Origin: Chara braunii
Lineage: Eukaryota; Streptophyta; Charophyceae; Charales; Characeae
Length of the DNA: 57,099 nucleotides
Direction of reading: 5' to 3'
NCBI GenBank assembly: GCA_003427395.1
Contig: BFEA01000091.1
Coordinates: 1,906,421-1,963,519, forward strand
Shown: in pieces, positions 31,640 through 42,004 of the stretch
How the letters are laid out: every line of letters starts with the position of its first letter
How positions within the stretch are numbered: the stretch's first letter is position 1
Program-made: the position numbers and the translations under genes
Notes under the pieces: generated by a model
What the model saw: only the letters and a program-made list of their open reading frames with translations
What the model was told of the DNA's origin: nothing
The model's database searches: none

Positions 31640-31685
31640 ATTGAGAACGATACAGAAAAGATTAACACAACCTTTGCGTCAACCT
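31640..31685 (+). pseudogene. U6 fragment, opposite orientation
   Basis: Plus strand: GATTGAGAACGATACAGAAA, AGATTAACACAACCTTTGCG, TCAACCTCG. It is the U6 core with several changes, lies head to head with the copy at 31534-31619 only ~20 bases away, and ends early. Confidence 0.7.
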
Positions 31686-31740
31686 CGTCCTTCTCTCTCA
31701 CCTAGGTATCCAAATTTCGAAAATAATCCAATCTATTGAG

Positions 31741-31851
31741 TTTTTTTTTTTTTTTTTTTTTACCTTTTCTCGAATCGTGTGTCATCCTTGCATCAGGGTC
31801 ATGACAATCATCTCTGTATCCTTCCCATTGCAGCGGATGTCCCAAAGGAGC
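31741..31851 (-). pseudogene. U6 retrocopy, near full length, long A tail
   Basis: Minus strand: CTCCTTTGGGACATCCGCTG, GGAAGGATACAGAGATGATT, GTCATGACCCTGATGCAAGG, ATGACACACGATTCGAGAAA, AGGT, then about 21 A (31741-31761). Includes the 5' stem-loop region. More diverged than the 14.3-kb copy. Confidence 0.82.
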
Positions 31852-31920
31852 CTGTTTTTTTTGTTCGACGTTTTCTCGACTTTTGTTTGTCATCCTTGTG
31901 CTGGGGTCATGCTGATCTTT
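31852..31920 (-). pseudogene. U6 retrocopy, 5'-truncated
   Basis: Minus strand: AAAGATCAGCATGACCCCAG, CACAAGGATGACAAACAAAA, GTCGAGAAAACGTCGAAC, followed by eight A. Only the 3' half of U6 remains. Confidence 0.75.
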
Positions 31921-32189
31921 AGGGGTCTGTAGGGCTTGATGCGCAGGGGTCGTTACGGCTTGATGTACAGGGCACTTTAGGGGTTCACGTTCCGTCTTTT
32001 CCTCCCTCCACCTTTTCTCCTCGTCCATCTCTGCTCTTCGTCGCCGTCCTCCAGGTCCTACTATACCCCCCCATCTCCTCTCCATATCTCCTCCGCTGGG
32101 AAACGCTGAAAATATCGCTCGTTTTTTTTTTCCGTTGTTTCCCGTTCCTAGACTTGGTGCTCGCCATATCCCAGTCTCCCCGTGATATC

Positions 32190-32560
32190 CCCACCTTCAT
32201 CTCTCCTCCATGCCTCCACCTTCGTCCTCCACCTGTCACTCTTTCCTCCATCTTTCCTCCATCTTTCCCCCATCTCTCCTCCACCCTCCACCTTCATTTT
32301 TCCTCCATGCCTCCACCTTCATCTCTCCTCCATGCCTCCACCAGGTGCACCATCATCTCTCCTCCATACCTACACCAGGTGCACCATCATCTCTCCTCCA
32401 TACCTCCACCTTTCTCTTTTATGTCTATCTTTCCACATATCCCCATCTCCCTCTCATATCCCGTCCACCTTCATTTCTCCTCCATTCACGACCTTTCTCT
32501 TCCATCTCTCCATTTCTCCTCCATCTCTCCTGCATCTGCCGTGCATCTGTCCTCCACTTG
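32190..32560. repeat. CTCCTCCATCTCT-type minisatellite
   Basis: Irregular repeats of TCTCTCCTCCAT.CCTCCACC. Frames on both strands are low complexity. Confidence 0.85.
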
Positions 32561-32926
32561 ATTTCAAGGCAGACAACATACCCCTTTTTGTTTTTTTTTC
32601 TTCGTTTCTGTTATATAACTTATATTATTAATTATTTTAATAATTGTCCACTTGATTTTAAAATTTTGAAGGGTGACTTCCGAAGACAGCGACCGAGGAG
32701 ATTGTTTCTTTTTTTGAGCCCGTCTTGTTTGGCCAGCCGTGTTGAAAGGGGGCGGTGGTTGTGGAGGAGTCTACGGCGGGACGGGGGAGGACACAAAGTC
32801 TAGTGTGGGTGAATTGGGGATGTAATGGGAACTATAGCTGATTTGGTGGTCCTGCTCGTTTTTTATGTGTGCAGGTCACAATGACGAGCAGCAAGCTCGC
32901 CGGTGACATGGTGAAGCGCCATTTCG
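32561..32926. other. Intergenic, no supported gene
   Basis: T-run near 32591-32600, then unique sequence. A pyrimidine tract with TGTGCAG at 32869-32875 could be a splice acceptor for the acidic frame that follows, but a stop at 32911 intervenes. Confidence 0.4.
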
Positions 32927-33199
32927 TTGTCCTCATCCTCTGATGATGATGACGGTGATGATGATGCAGATGGTGATGATGATCATGATGGTGATGATGA
33001 TGATGACGATGATGGTGATGATGATGGTGGTGACGGGGAACAAGACGGAGGTTCTGAATCTTCTGATGAGGAGGACGAGGGGAGCGAACAAGAGGAAGAG
33101 AGTGGGGAGGAAGGGGCTGCAGAGGGACATGACGGTGGTTTTGAATCTTATGATGATGGAGAGGCTCATAATTATGATCTGGCCCACTGCAAACTCTGA
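32927..33199 (+). other. Acidic low-complexity frame on (GAT)n, doubtful
   Basis: GAT/GGT trinucleotide repeats encode Asp/Gly runs, then a less repetitive acidic tail (SESSDEEDEGSEQEEESG) ending HNYDLAHCKL. It has no ATG in frame. It could be an exon of an acidic protein, but repeat expansion alone explains most of it. Confidence 0.2.
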
Positions 33200-33560
33200 G
33201 CTCTACGACAACAATGCAATTCACTATTTTGCTGACTAGAAGTTATATAACTAACTTAGCAACATTCCAATGGGGAAGCTCTTTAGGGTGTTGTCTTGTC
33301 CCAGGCTATTTGTGGTTTCTTCGTGATGTGTCCCACAACTTTGACTTTCTAACAGTGTGTCCCTCTGCAGTTGTCTGTTTTCATGATGATGCACTCAGAT
33401 GCAGTATTTCTGCATCTGCAAACATGAACAAGTGAGTACCGACCGAACAACCTGCCCCATCTGCTGCATGAAATTTGATGTTCTTGCAATATCGTAGTTG
33501 GCAGTTGAAGTTCAAAGTTCACAAACTCCAAACTTCAAAGTTAACGCTTGAAACTCAGTT

Positions 33561-33990
33561 GAAAGTTCACTGTTACTGGTTTTCAATCGTACCAGCACAG
33601 GTAACACCTCTCGGACCCCTCAGACCCCCCTAGAAAAAAAAAAGCAAAAAAAAAAAGTCCCGCACAGCACCGCACGGTGCGGCACACGTAGCGCACGTCC
33701 CCACACATTTCCGCACCTGAAAGTTCACTGTTACTGGTTCTCAATCGTACCAGCACAGGTAACACCTCTCGGACCCCTCGGACCCCCCTAAAAAAAAAAA
33801 AGCAAAAAAAAAAAAGTCCCGCACAGCACCGCACGGTGCGGCACACGTAGCGCACGTCCCCACACATTTCCGCACCCGCACGACCACCCCCCGCACGAAT
33901 CTCCGCACGGATCTGGTCTGTGCGGGTGCGGAATGTGCGGAGATCAAACACCCCCCGCACGGATCTCCGCACAAATGTGCGGCTCGTGCG
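33561..33990. repeat. 158-bp tandem duplication plus CCGCAC/GTGCGG array
   Basis: GAAAGTTCACTGTTACTGG starts at 33561 and 33719. Each unit holds two A-runs and ends in GCACGGTGCGG and TTTCCGCACC. The 3' part (33890-33990) is a dense set of CCGCAC and GTGCGG words that can fold into long stems. Confidence 0.85.
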
Positions 33991-34055
33991 GTTGGAAGTA
34001 TGATCTCACCTCATAGAGGTATTTGGCAAATTACCATCCCCCCCAAAAAATGAGA

Positions 34056-34057
<2 letters not shown>

Positions 34058-34110
<53 letters not shown>

Positions 34111-34386
34111 NNNNNNNNNNNNNNNNNNNNNNNNNNNNNNNNNNNNNNNNNNNNNNNNNNNNNNNNNNNNNNNNNNNNNNNNNNNNNNNNNNNNNNNNNN
34201 NNNNNNNNNNNNNNNNNNNNNNNNNNNNNNNNNNNNNNNNNNNNNNNNNNNNNNNNNNNNNNNNNNNNNNNNNNNNNNNNNNNNNNNNNNNNNNNNNNNN
34301 NNNNNNNNNNNNNNNNNNNNNNNNNNNNNNNNNNNNNNNNNNNNNNNNNNNNNNNNNNNNNNNNNNNNNNNNNNNNNNNNCACACA

Positions 34387-34420
<34 letters not shown>
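34058..34420. repeat. (CT)n ... gap ... (CA)n
   Basis: CT run, then Ns at 34111-34380, then CA run. Real content of the gap is unknown. Confidence 0.95.
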
Positions 34421-34421
<1 letters not shown>

Positions 34422-34799
34422 CTCCTCCCCCTTGTGCGACCTCGCAACCTCCTCGTCCTCCTTCGCGGCCCCCTTTTCCGGCTCGCACGAACTCCTTCCC
34501 CTAGCACGACCCAGAGAGAGAGAGAGAGAGAGAGAGAGATTGGTTGAGCAAGGCACCGACCAACAGGTAAGTCTCCAACCCCTCGACTGGCCTCACGCTA
34601 CTTCCATCGATAGGATGAGCAAAATGCAATGAATCACCTGCTAGAACATCGAAGCTCGCCTCCATTGCCCTCTGCCTCTTCCCTGACCACTCGTGTCCCC
34701 TGTCTTGAACCTCCTTTACCCTCGCCCCACTCTTCCCAGCCCACACCAGACCGTCCCCGATACTTTTCCTCCTCCTCCTTTGATTCTAGTCTTCTTTTC

Positions 34800-34905
34800 C
34801 ATCCATCCATCAATCAATCAATCAATCGATCGATCAATAAAGATCGACCTTGATCGAGATTGATTGATTGATTGATTGATTGATGATTGATGATTGATCG
34901 ATTAA
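34800..34905. repeat. Inverted (ATCA)n / (TGAT)n tetranucleotide arms
   Basis: ATCAATCAATCAATCGATCG and TGATTGATTGATTGATTGAT face each other around GATCGACCTTGATCGA, giving a long potential hairpin. Confidence 0.85.
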
Positions 34906-35419
34906 CGGTAACGGACTTAAGGAGAAAAGGAGAACAAAAGACGAAACGAAGAAGGAAACGACGCAATTATTTGAAAAAAAAAGTGAGAAACAAAATGAAG
35001 AAGAAAACGAGACAGGAATGGAAAAAAAAAAGAGTTTCTTAGCCACCTCCTCCCTCCACCTCTCTCTCTTCTACTTGCCTTTCTCCTCTCCTCTTTGACT
35101 TTCTCGTTCGCCTCCACCTCATCTTTTTCCTCCTTTCCCTCGATTGCTTTCTCCTCCTCCCCTTACTCTTCCGCTTTATCGTCCGCCTCCCCCTCTTCTT
35201 CTGGCCTTATGGTTTTCTTATAAACTGAGGTGAAAAATGGGGGTTCGGTTAACCGGTTCTCCTTCTTCTTGCTCATCCCGTTTTCCTCCTCGTCCCTCCT
35301 CCCCCCCTCCACCTCCCTTCTCCCCCTTCTGTGTAGGTCCCCATTGCCCAACCCCTCTCCACACACCACCCTTCCGCTCACCTCCATAGTCCCGGGGTTG
35401 GAGACTTATCTGTTGGTCA

Positions 35420-35421
<2 letters not shown>
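34906..35421. other. CT-rich, no supported gene
   Basis: Composition-biased DNA (CTCC/TTCTTC). Frames on both strands are low complexity. Confidence 0.5.
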
Positions 35422-35501
<80 letters not shown>

Positions 35502-35502
35502 N

Positions 35503-35585
<83 letters not shown>

Positions 35586-35596
35586 ACACGATGAGC
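35422..35596. repeat. (CT)n(CA)n microsatellite with one N
   Basis: CT run then CA run, a single N at 35502. Two ~85-bp units with CGATGAG(C/T)AAAATCGAATG and AATCTTCC.CTAGAACAT follow (35589 and 35676). Confidence 0.95.
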
Positions 35597-35889
35597 AAAA
35601 TCGAATGAATCTTCCTCTAGAACATCAAAATATACACTACTCACCTGCACACACACACACGCACGCAAACACACACACGATGAGTAAAATCGAATGAATC
35701 TTCCGCTAGAACATTGAAATATACGCCCAGCCCCTCGACTGCCTCTTCCCTCTCCCTCGCTGACCTTTTTCGACATGGCCCCTCTGTCGAGCGCATCGGT
35801 CCCGCACTGAGCGCGGGACCCTCCCGGCCGCGTCACGCTAGAGTTGGTCTCATCCTCATCGCGATACACATGGAGCTTCCACAAGCCGC

Positions 35890-36205
35890 TCTAACGGAGT
35901 GCGCCAGCCATACCTCTCGCGAACCCCTACGAAAGGATAGGGTCAACGTGAGGCACGACTTACCTCCACCTTACGGGAGTGGTCACCTCCCTTCGGTGGG
36001 CGTATCTCTGTCGAGCTACCAGTCCACAGTACGAAAGCTAATTAGTTGCAATCGAAGAGGTGGACCAACCGAGGGTGTTTCTCTCTCGCTATAGCATAGG
36101 GGGTACGTGGGATTTTACGCCTCTATCGAACCCGCACGCGAACAGACGCACGGGGGGGCTTGAAGTCCCTAGCGCGGCCCGTCGTCGGTCGACTAGGGCA
36201 CATCC
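35890..36205. repeat. Dispersed repeat with A-box-like core, copy 2
   Basis: AGCCATACCTCTCGCGAACC, CTACGAAAGGATAGGGTCA, ACGACTTACCTCCACC, TCGGTGGGCGTATCTCTGTC, TTGCAATCGAAGAGGTGGAC and CTATAGCATAGGGGGTACG match 27448-27670 and, inverted, 53338-53640. Confidence 0.75.
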
Positions 36206-37020
36206 TACATACCACGCGCTACACCACAACACTCACACACACAGAACGACACGAAAGTAACAATGCGACAACACTCCTAGTCCATTTTTGTATCTATCCA
36301 ATAACTTTCCGATAGGCGTAAGATTTAGTATAAAACCGCGCGAGACTACGTATATACATTGGGGGGGGGGGGATTAAATATGTGACGATCACTTATCATA
36401 GTCACAGTGGGACTCCTCTCAGCCATATATATGTATGTGATCGCATACAATCAATTCCAAAGTCCGAATCACAAAACATACTTGTAATCACATCAAAGAA
36501 TCAACAAAAGTTCACGCACTAGACGGGGTCAACTTCAACCATTCTCTATACTCATACCTCTTCTGTTAGCCATGCAAGCCCCAACCTTTGTCCAACCTTC
36601 CAAAAATAAATACTCAACACCTTCATTAAATGGTCATTTAAAAAAAGTCCGGGTGAAAACCTTAGTAAAACAACAGAAACCACAAGGCCTTTTAGGTTGG
36701 GTAATGAAAATGAATTGGAGTTGAGTCGTAGACCGGTGAATCAATAACCGACTTGTTATCAGTGATAACAGACGATGATCCTTGTAGGATTAAGCTGAAT
36801 CTAGCCCAAATCCCGAATCAAACGACCAAGCAGACATGTAACACAAGATAGGTCAATCCCCAGGCTAAACCTATAAGTACATCGAGAATAGTCTTCATGT
36901 CACGATCTTACTCAAACATCGTTTTTACTTAAATAAAGCAGATACCTAAAGTAAAGGTAAATCTTGACCGGATCTCCTCTATACGGAGTGGATCTTCAGA
37001 ATCGCCACCTGTCGAAATAT
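36206..37020. other. No supported gene
   Basis: A G-run (36360-36372) is the only simple repeat. This is the leading edge of the 37-40 kb repeat block. Confidence 0.45.
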
Positions 37021-37046
37021 AACCTATCTCCTTTAAACTAGGAAAA

Positions 37047-37165
37047 TTTTGGCAGGGCTTCCCATAGGAAAAGTGTATTTTCAGAATTTTTACTAGCTTG
37101 AATACAAAACTAAAACGTTCCCTGACTCTGGAAAGTCAAATTTTGTCTAATTTTCTTATATAGTA
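37047..37165. repeat. ~122-bp repeat, isolated unit
   Basis: TTTTGGCAGGGCTTCCCATA plus a trailing GTCAAATTTTGTCTAA matches the units at 38131-38600. The palindromic array lies between, as if inserted into the 122-bp array. Confidence 0.65.
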
Positions 37166-37240
37166 AAAATATGAGAGAAGGTTAACAAATGTCTCTATTT
37201 TCAGGTTATTTTCAGCTGCTTCAGACGGGTGTGAGGTACT

Positions 37241-37930
37241 TGGATGGGAAAACCTGAAACTGCTTTCAGAAGCTTCAACTACATCAAGTCATTTCAGAGG
37301 TTTCAGATTGCCATATGAAACTCCTGTAATGACTTGAAGTGGTTGAAGTTGAAGTTTCAGATTTCAGGTCCCCCATCAAAACATTTTGATTGGGGGACTT
37401 GAAACCACTTTCAGAAACTTCAGCCACTTCATATCATTTCAGAGGTTTCAGGTCTTCCCACCTGAAACTCCTGAAATGATATGAAGTGGCTGAAAATCGG
37501 AAAGCGGTTTCAGATGTCCCCATCCAACCATTTGGATTGGGGACCTGAAACCTCTTTCAGAAGCTTCAACCACTTCAGATCATTTTAGAGGTTTTAGGTC
37601 TCTCCATCTGAAACTCCTGAAATAATCTGAAGTGGTTGAAAACCTGAAAGCAGTTTCAGATACCCCCATCCAACCATTCGGATGAGGGGACCTGAAACCA
37701 CTTTCAGAAGCTTCAGCCACTTCATATCATGTTAGAGGTTTCAGGTCTCCCCATCCGAAACTTCTGAAATAATATGTAGTTGCTGAAAATCTGAAAGCGG
37801 TTTGAGATGCATCAATCCAACCATTTGGATGGGGGGACTGAAACCGCTTTTAGAAGTTTCAGCCACTTTAGGTGTTTTCAGAGGTTTCAGACCTCCCCAC
37901 CTGAAACTCCTGAAATGACTTGAAGTGACC
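37241..37930. repeat. ~146-bp tandem array of imperfect palindromes
   Basis: Units begin near 37241, 37384, 37531, 37678 and 37823 (period 143-147) at GGATGGGG.ACCTGAAAC. In each, a left arm (CTTTCAGAAGCTTCA..CCACTTCA..ATCATTT..AGAGGTTTCAGG) is followed by its reverse complement (CTGAAACTCCTGAAATGAT..GAAGTGG.TGAA..CTGAAAGCGG). So each unit can form a hairpin with ~50-base arms. Between copies, arm changes are partly matched on the other side. A decayed half unit follows at 38010-38110. No coding. Confidence 0.88.
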
Positions 37931-38130
37931 CACAACAACGTTGAATCAAAACAAAAACAAGCAAGAAAAAAAAGAAAAAAAAACATAAAATCTGACCCGC
38001 AAACCACCTGTAACTCATGAAATGACATGCAGTGTCTTCAGGTCATTCCAGTGATTTCATACCTCTCCTAACAAACTTCAGGATCTTTCATTCTGAAATT
38101 TCAGGAGGTCGTTAACCACCTGTGAAAAAT

Positions 38131-38620
38131 TTGGGCAACACTCCCTTTAGAAACAGAGACTTCACAAATTTATACTAAGTCAAATATGAACTCAAGAACA
38201 GAACTTGCGTTAAACTAAGACAAAATTTAACTAATTCCTTAGAATTGTAGAAATTTCGGCAGCACTCCCTTTAGAAAAATGTTATCCTAAAATTTATACA
38301 ACGCTAAGTTCAAAATCTAAAAATAACTTTGACTCCTCAAAACCCAATATTATCTAACTCCCTGAATTAGTAAAAATTTAGGCAGTACTCCCTTTAGAAA
38401 AATAAACTTTCCAAGTTTTTACTAAGTCATATACAAAATTTAGACAAACGGAACTTTGAAAGTCAAAATTTGATTAACTCTTTGGATTTGTAGAAATTTC
38501 GGCAGCGCTTCCCGTAGAGAAAGTAGCTTACCAAGATTTATACAAAACCAAGTATAAGAAATTATCACAGAAAATGCGTGAATTGACCTAAGTAAAATAA
38601 AGTTAGCAAAAAGAATGCAG
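38131..38620. repeat. ~122-bp tandem array (TTTCGGCAGCACTCCC)
   Basis: TTGGGCAACACTCCCTTTAG (38131), TTTCGGCAGCACTCCCTTT (38253), TTTAGGCAGTACTCCCTTT (38377) and TTTCGGCAGCGCTTCCC (38497) start units of 120-124 bp. Confidence 0.85.
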
Positions 38621-38837
38621 AAACTGAACTAACTCTTATCGCTCTAGCATATGGCGAGCAATTAAAGAAACTACCTGTCGAAAATGAAACTCAGACTAAG
38701 TAGTAATCTCACTCAACCACATGCAAGACCAAACCACAAAGAGTAAGTATTCTCACCAATCCCCACGTCAATTCCTCATAGATTAGTTTGTGGAACCCTC
38801 ATATGATTTCTCCCGTATACCCAACTTACATATGGCA

Positions 38838-39951
38838 TGGTGTTAGACCATTCAACTTAGAACCAATATCTAGCATACCTTATGATATATACGAACATGT
38901 TGCACAACGACTTTTCTCTTCTTAAGGCATATGAATAGACCATTTAACTTAAAAACAATGTCTAGTAACTAGCATTTCGTTAAAATTGACATTTTTTTAC
39001 TATTTTCATGAAATTGGGCATCCAAGAAAAAACTGAGTTTTTCAGTGTGTTTTTGTGCCCACGACATCGGACCATTGATGGTCCGGCGTCCTGGGGACTC
39101 CGGACCATCTGATGTATCTCAACGTAAAGTATCGTCAAAATACATCCAAAGAAAAAAAATTGAGGCATATCAGATGGTCTGGCGTCCTGGGGACGCCGGA
39201 CCATCAATGGTCTGATGTGGTAGGCGAAAGAAAATGCTAAGAAAATATTGTGTTTTTCTTGAAGATCAATTTCGTGAAAATAGTAAAAAATGTCAATTTT
39301 AACGAAATGCCTATTTAGTCGCCCTGAAGTGTTTAATAGTCAAAATTTAATAATCTCTGACTTTGTTCTCGAAAAGAATAAAAATATGGGCAGGAAAGTG
39401 AGTCATTTAGCTTAGAAACAATGCTAAGTTTGCCCATATTACTTCCAGTTATATTCTACAGTTTCCCTTCTCTTTTTAGTGATATGGCTTAGTATTGGAC
39501 CATTCAGCTTAGAAACAATGTCCAGCTGTCAGTTCACATGCAAATATAAGAAAAATATTTTTTGTTATACTCAGTTTATACTTATGTGTGTGGTTTCAGA
39601 TTTAAACCATTCAACTTAGAAACAATGCTTAACCTTATACCAGAAATCCTTTCTAAAAAATAAAACAAAAGGTTGAACCATTCAACTTAGAAACAATTTT
39701 CAACCTATCATCAAACTACTCAAAACATGAAGTTGGACTCTTCAGCCTAACTTCAGTCAGAAACCCCAAAAGAAACAAACCGACCAAGCCATTCACTTAG
39801 AAACAATGCTTGGTCTCAAACATCATCCAGACAAACCTTCAGAAATAAACACAACAACCAGATCATTCAACTTAAAAACAATGTATGGTCCTTAAAAAAA
39901 CAGTCAAAATAAACATAGCCCTGATCCATTCAACTTAGAAATAATGTTCAG
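38838..39951. repeat. Array of ten hairpins with constant core and covarying stems
   Basis: The core CATTCAACTTAGAAACAATG (variants allowed) recurs about ten times at uneven spacing: 38848, 38941, 39403, 39501, 39608, 39679, 39735 (degenerate), 39790, 39863, 39927. On each side of the core the sequence differs from copy to copy, yet left and right sides are reverse complements: TAGA/TCTA, AATATGGGCA/TGCCCATATT (39383 and 39431), TGGA/TCCA, TTAA/TTAA, AGGTTGAA/TTCAACCT (39670), TGAAGTT/AACTTCA (39728), GACCAAGC/GCTTGGTC (39782), ACCA/TGGT, CTGA/TCAG. CATT and AATG of the core extend the stem. No family is recognised. Confidence 0.85.
38972..39310. mobile_element. Foldback MITE with ~45-bp arms, 3-bp TSD
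   Basis: The ends GCATTTCGTTAAAATTGACA and its reverse complement TGTCAATTTTAACGAAATGC begin arms of ~45 bp with one indel and one mismatch. CTA lies on both sides (38969-38971, 39311-39313). The interior has two further self-complementary blocks, GGTCCGGCGTCCTGGGGAC..CGGACCATC (39079 and 39178), themselves inverted relative to each other. It sits between hairpins 2 and 3 of the surrounding array. A 3-bp duplication fits PIF/Harbinger- or CACTA-type elements, but the ends match neither well. Confidence 0.8.
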
Positions 39952-41580
39952 TCCTTGGTTGACCCGGTCAAACGCATGCAGACTGCCTTCCTCCCACCTT
40001 CCCCCAGTTCAACCCTTAGCCTATTTTCAGTCAAAATAAGAACAAAACTTAAGTTTTTCACACACATTCCTTCCATTCAGTCTGATTAGATCATGGAAAG
40101 ACAACACAAATCATAGGGGAACTCATGCATACAACAGTCAAACTTAAAGGAAGATAGTCAAAAAGGGAAGTAGTGGGTTCATACAGACAAAAAAAGATAT
40201 ACCTTATGGTTCCCTGCCTCCAGAACTCCACCTTAGTGTCGGCAAAGCTCCCGCAATATGTGGGCAGAGTCCCCACAGAGCCTTGATGTGGTCCTACGAT
40301 TTGCAATCCAGCCTGCTGCCTTCCTCTCAGAACAAGACTAGACTTAGGGTAAGAAGGGCAGAAGGAGATAAAGTTTAGTCTCTCAGATCCAAGAGTGGTA
40401 CACTGAGACGCGCGTGAGAGGGCCTCGATCTCTTAATGCGTATGAGGACCCCGCAATGGTAGCAAGAACGTCCGACAACTTGGTCAACTGGAGTCAAACC
40501 ACCTACCTTTGACTCTCTAATGACTTCTCAAATTCGCAGTAAAACCCCCTCCCAAGTTCCTAATGCACCTACCTTTACTTAAGTCAGTCGTCGCTCGGCC
40601 TAGAACGCAGCACTACGCAGCAAGATGTAGCGCCCTTAGTAGTTGTGCGCAACAACCAGATTATGCACATACGTTCTGCACAACGGCAGGCAAGGCCGAA
40701 CAAAATGCAACATAGGCCTCATAAACTGCTGCTCGCAGCCCAACACCTAGGTAAATGTCGTCAATCAGCTGTTCATGTCGCCGCCATTAGTAAAACTTCC
40801 CGTAGGAGTTGCCCATGCGAACTATGGAAAGACCCCTCCCCTTTTTGACGCTCATGGTTGTTACTATGGCCGACCTTAATCCGATCACCAGCTTTCAATG
40901 TGGCAGAACGCTACTGCAACTCTTACAGATGATAGGTGTCGCGCTTATGGAACAGTCTTGACTCCTCTCCACTGCTAATAGCAGTTTGCAACCGAATGAT
41001 CATCCCTTCGTCTTATCTCCTCTGAACGCATTCAACCAAACATCTTAACCACATTCAATGGAGCTTCGTTGCAAGCTAGGAACAGGGTAAGTATAGCAAC
41101 AAGAAGAACACAATTGCGCGCGCTGCCTGGTATAAGGCAGAAAAAGGGGAGTTTGAATCTCGACGATAAACACAATCGTGAACATTTTGCGAGCTATGCG
41201 ATTGACACCGAACAAAAGCACAGCATGCTGAATGATTCTTCCGTGAACACTCGAAACGACACACCGCAACGGACAAGAGCATTGGATAGAAGTCCCAGCG
41301 CGAGTGTGGACTAACGGGTAATCATATGCAATTGTCGTCGACCACATGTGCGAGAGGGACAAAGAGGCTACTTCCTTTCTATAATACCCAGGGATCGAAG
41401 TAAATCTCTTAGTAGAACGCTGGTAGATACTTTTCTGTAATTGAGTCTCCCTCCTAGGCGCGGCCTCTAACACCAATCCCGGCCAAACCACAAACCCATC
41501 AGCTAAACTAACGGTAGCATGACGTTGGCACCGCCTGAAAACCCCAGAAACGAGCCTTGGTTTACTCAATTTCGTTGAAA
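39952..41580. other. No supported gene
   Basis: Mixed-composition DNA. A 174-codon minus-strand frame at 41045-41569 exists but shows no domain and overlaps a plus-strand frame of similar quality, so it is not called. Confidence 0.4.
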
Positions 41581-41584
41581 ATCG

Positions 41585-41604
41585 GGCGAGCTATTCATCT
41601 CGCC
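41585..41604. repeat. Hairpin GGCGAG..CTCGCC
   Basis: Six-bp arms around CTATTCAT. First of a set of GCGAG-type hairpins (see 41917-41946 and 50944-50973). Confidence 0.5.
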
Positions 41605-41916
41605 TTTCTCCATAGCCATCGATTCAGTAGCTCCGCGCAAGCCTTCTGACTACTAACTCAATCTATACTAACTTTCTCCCTAATCTGACCTCACAATCAG
41701 GTTCACCCACCCCTATAACGATCGAAACGCCTCTCCCCCTGCCTTATTCCTTTCACAGTCGGCTATGCTACACGCTCACTTCCTCTCTTTCTTCTCGTTT
41801 TCTCTATAGCCTCGCGCAGACGCTTTCTATTGAGCCAACTAAACTGCTTCATCGTTCCCAAAACTAGCCCCATAATCTAACTCGCCCATACCGAAAACCC
41901 CGATTCACCACTTTTC

Positions 41917-41946
41917 CTCGCTCGTTTTCGTCAAGAAACGAGCGAG
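41917..41946. repeat. Hairpin CTCGCTCGTTT / AAACGAGCGAG
   Basis: 11-bp perfect arms, 8-base loop. It lies just before the start of homology of the inverted dispersed repeat. Confidence 0.8.
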
Positions 41947-42004
41947 ATATAATCCTCGGCTTCCTCCATATCCATTCTTCCCTAGGCGTTGCGCCTCTAC
42001 GTTT

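Noticed and set aside
32154-32803. Several overlapping frames of 135-197 codons
   Set aside because: All three frames are open because of the CTCCTCCAT minisatellite, and none has a domain.
41045-41569. 174-codon minus-strand frame
   Set aside because: No recognisable motif, no splice or promoter context, and a competing plus-strand frame in the same place.
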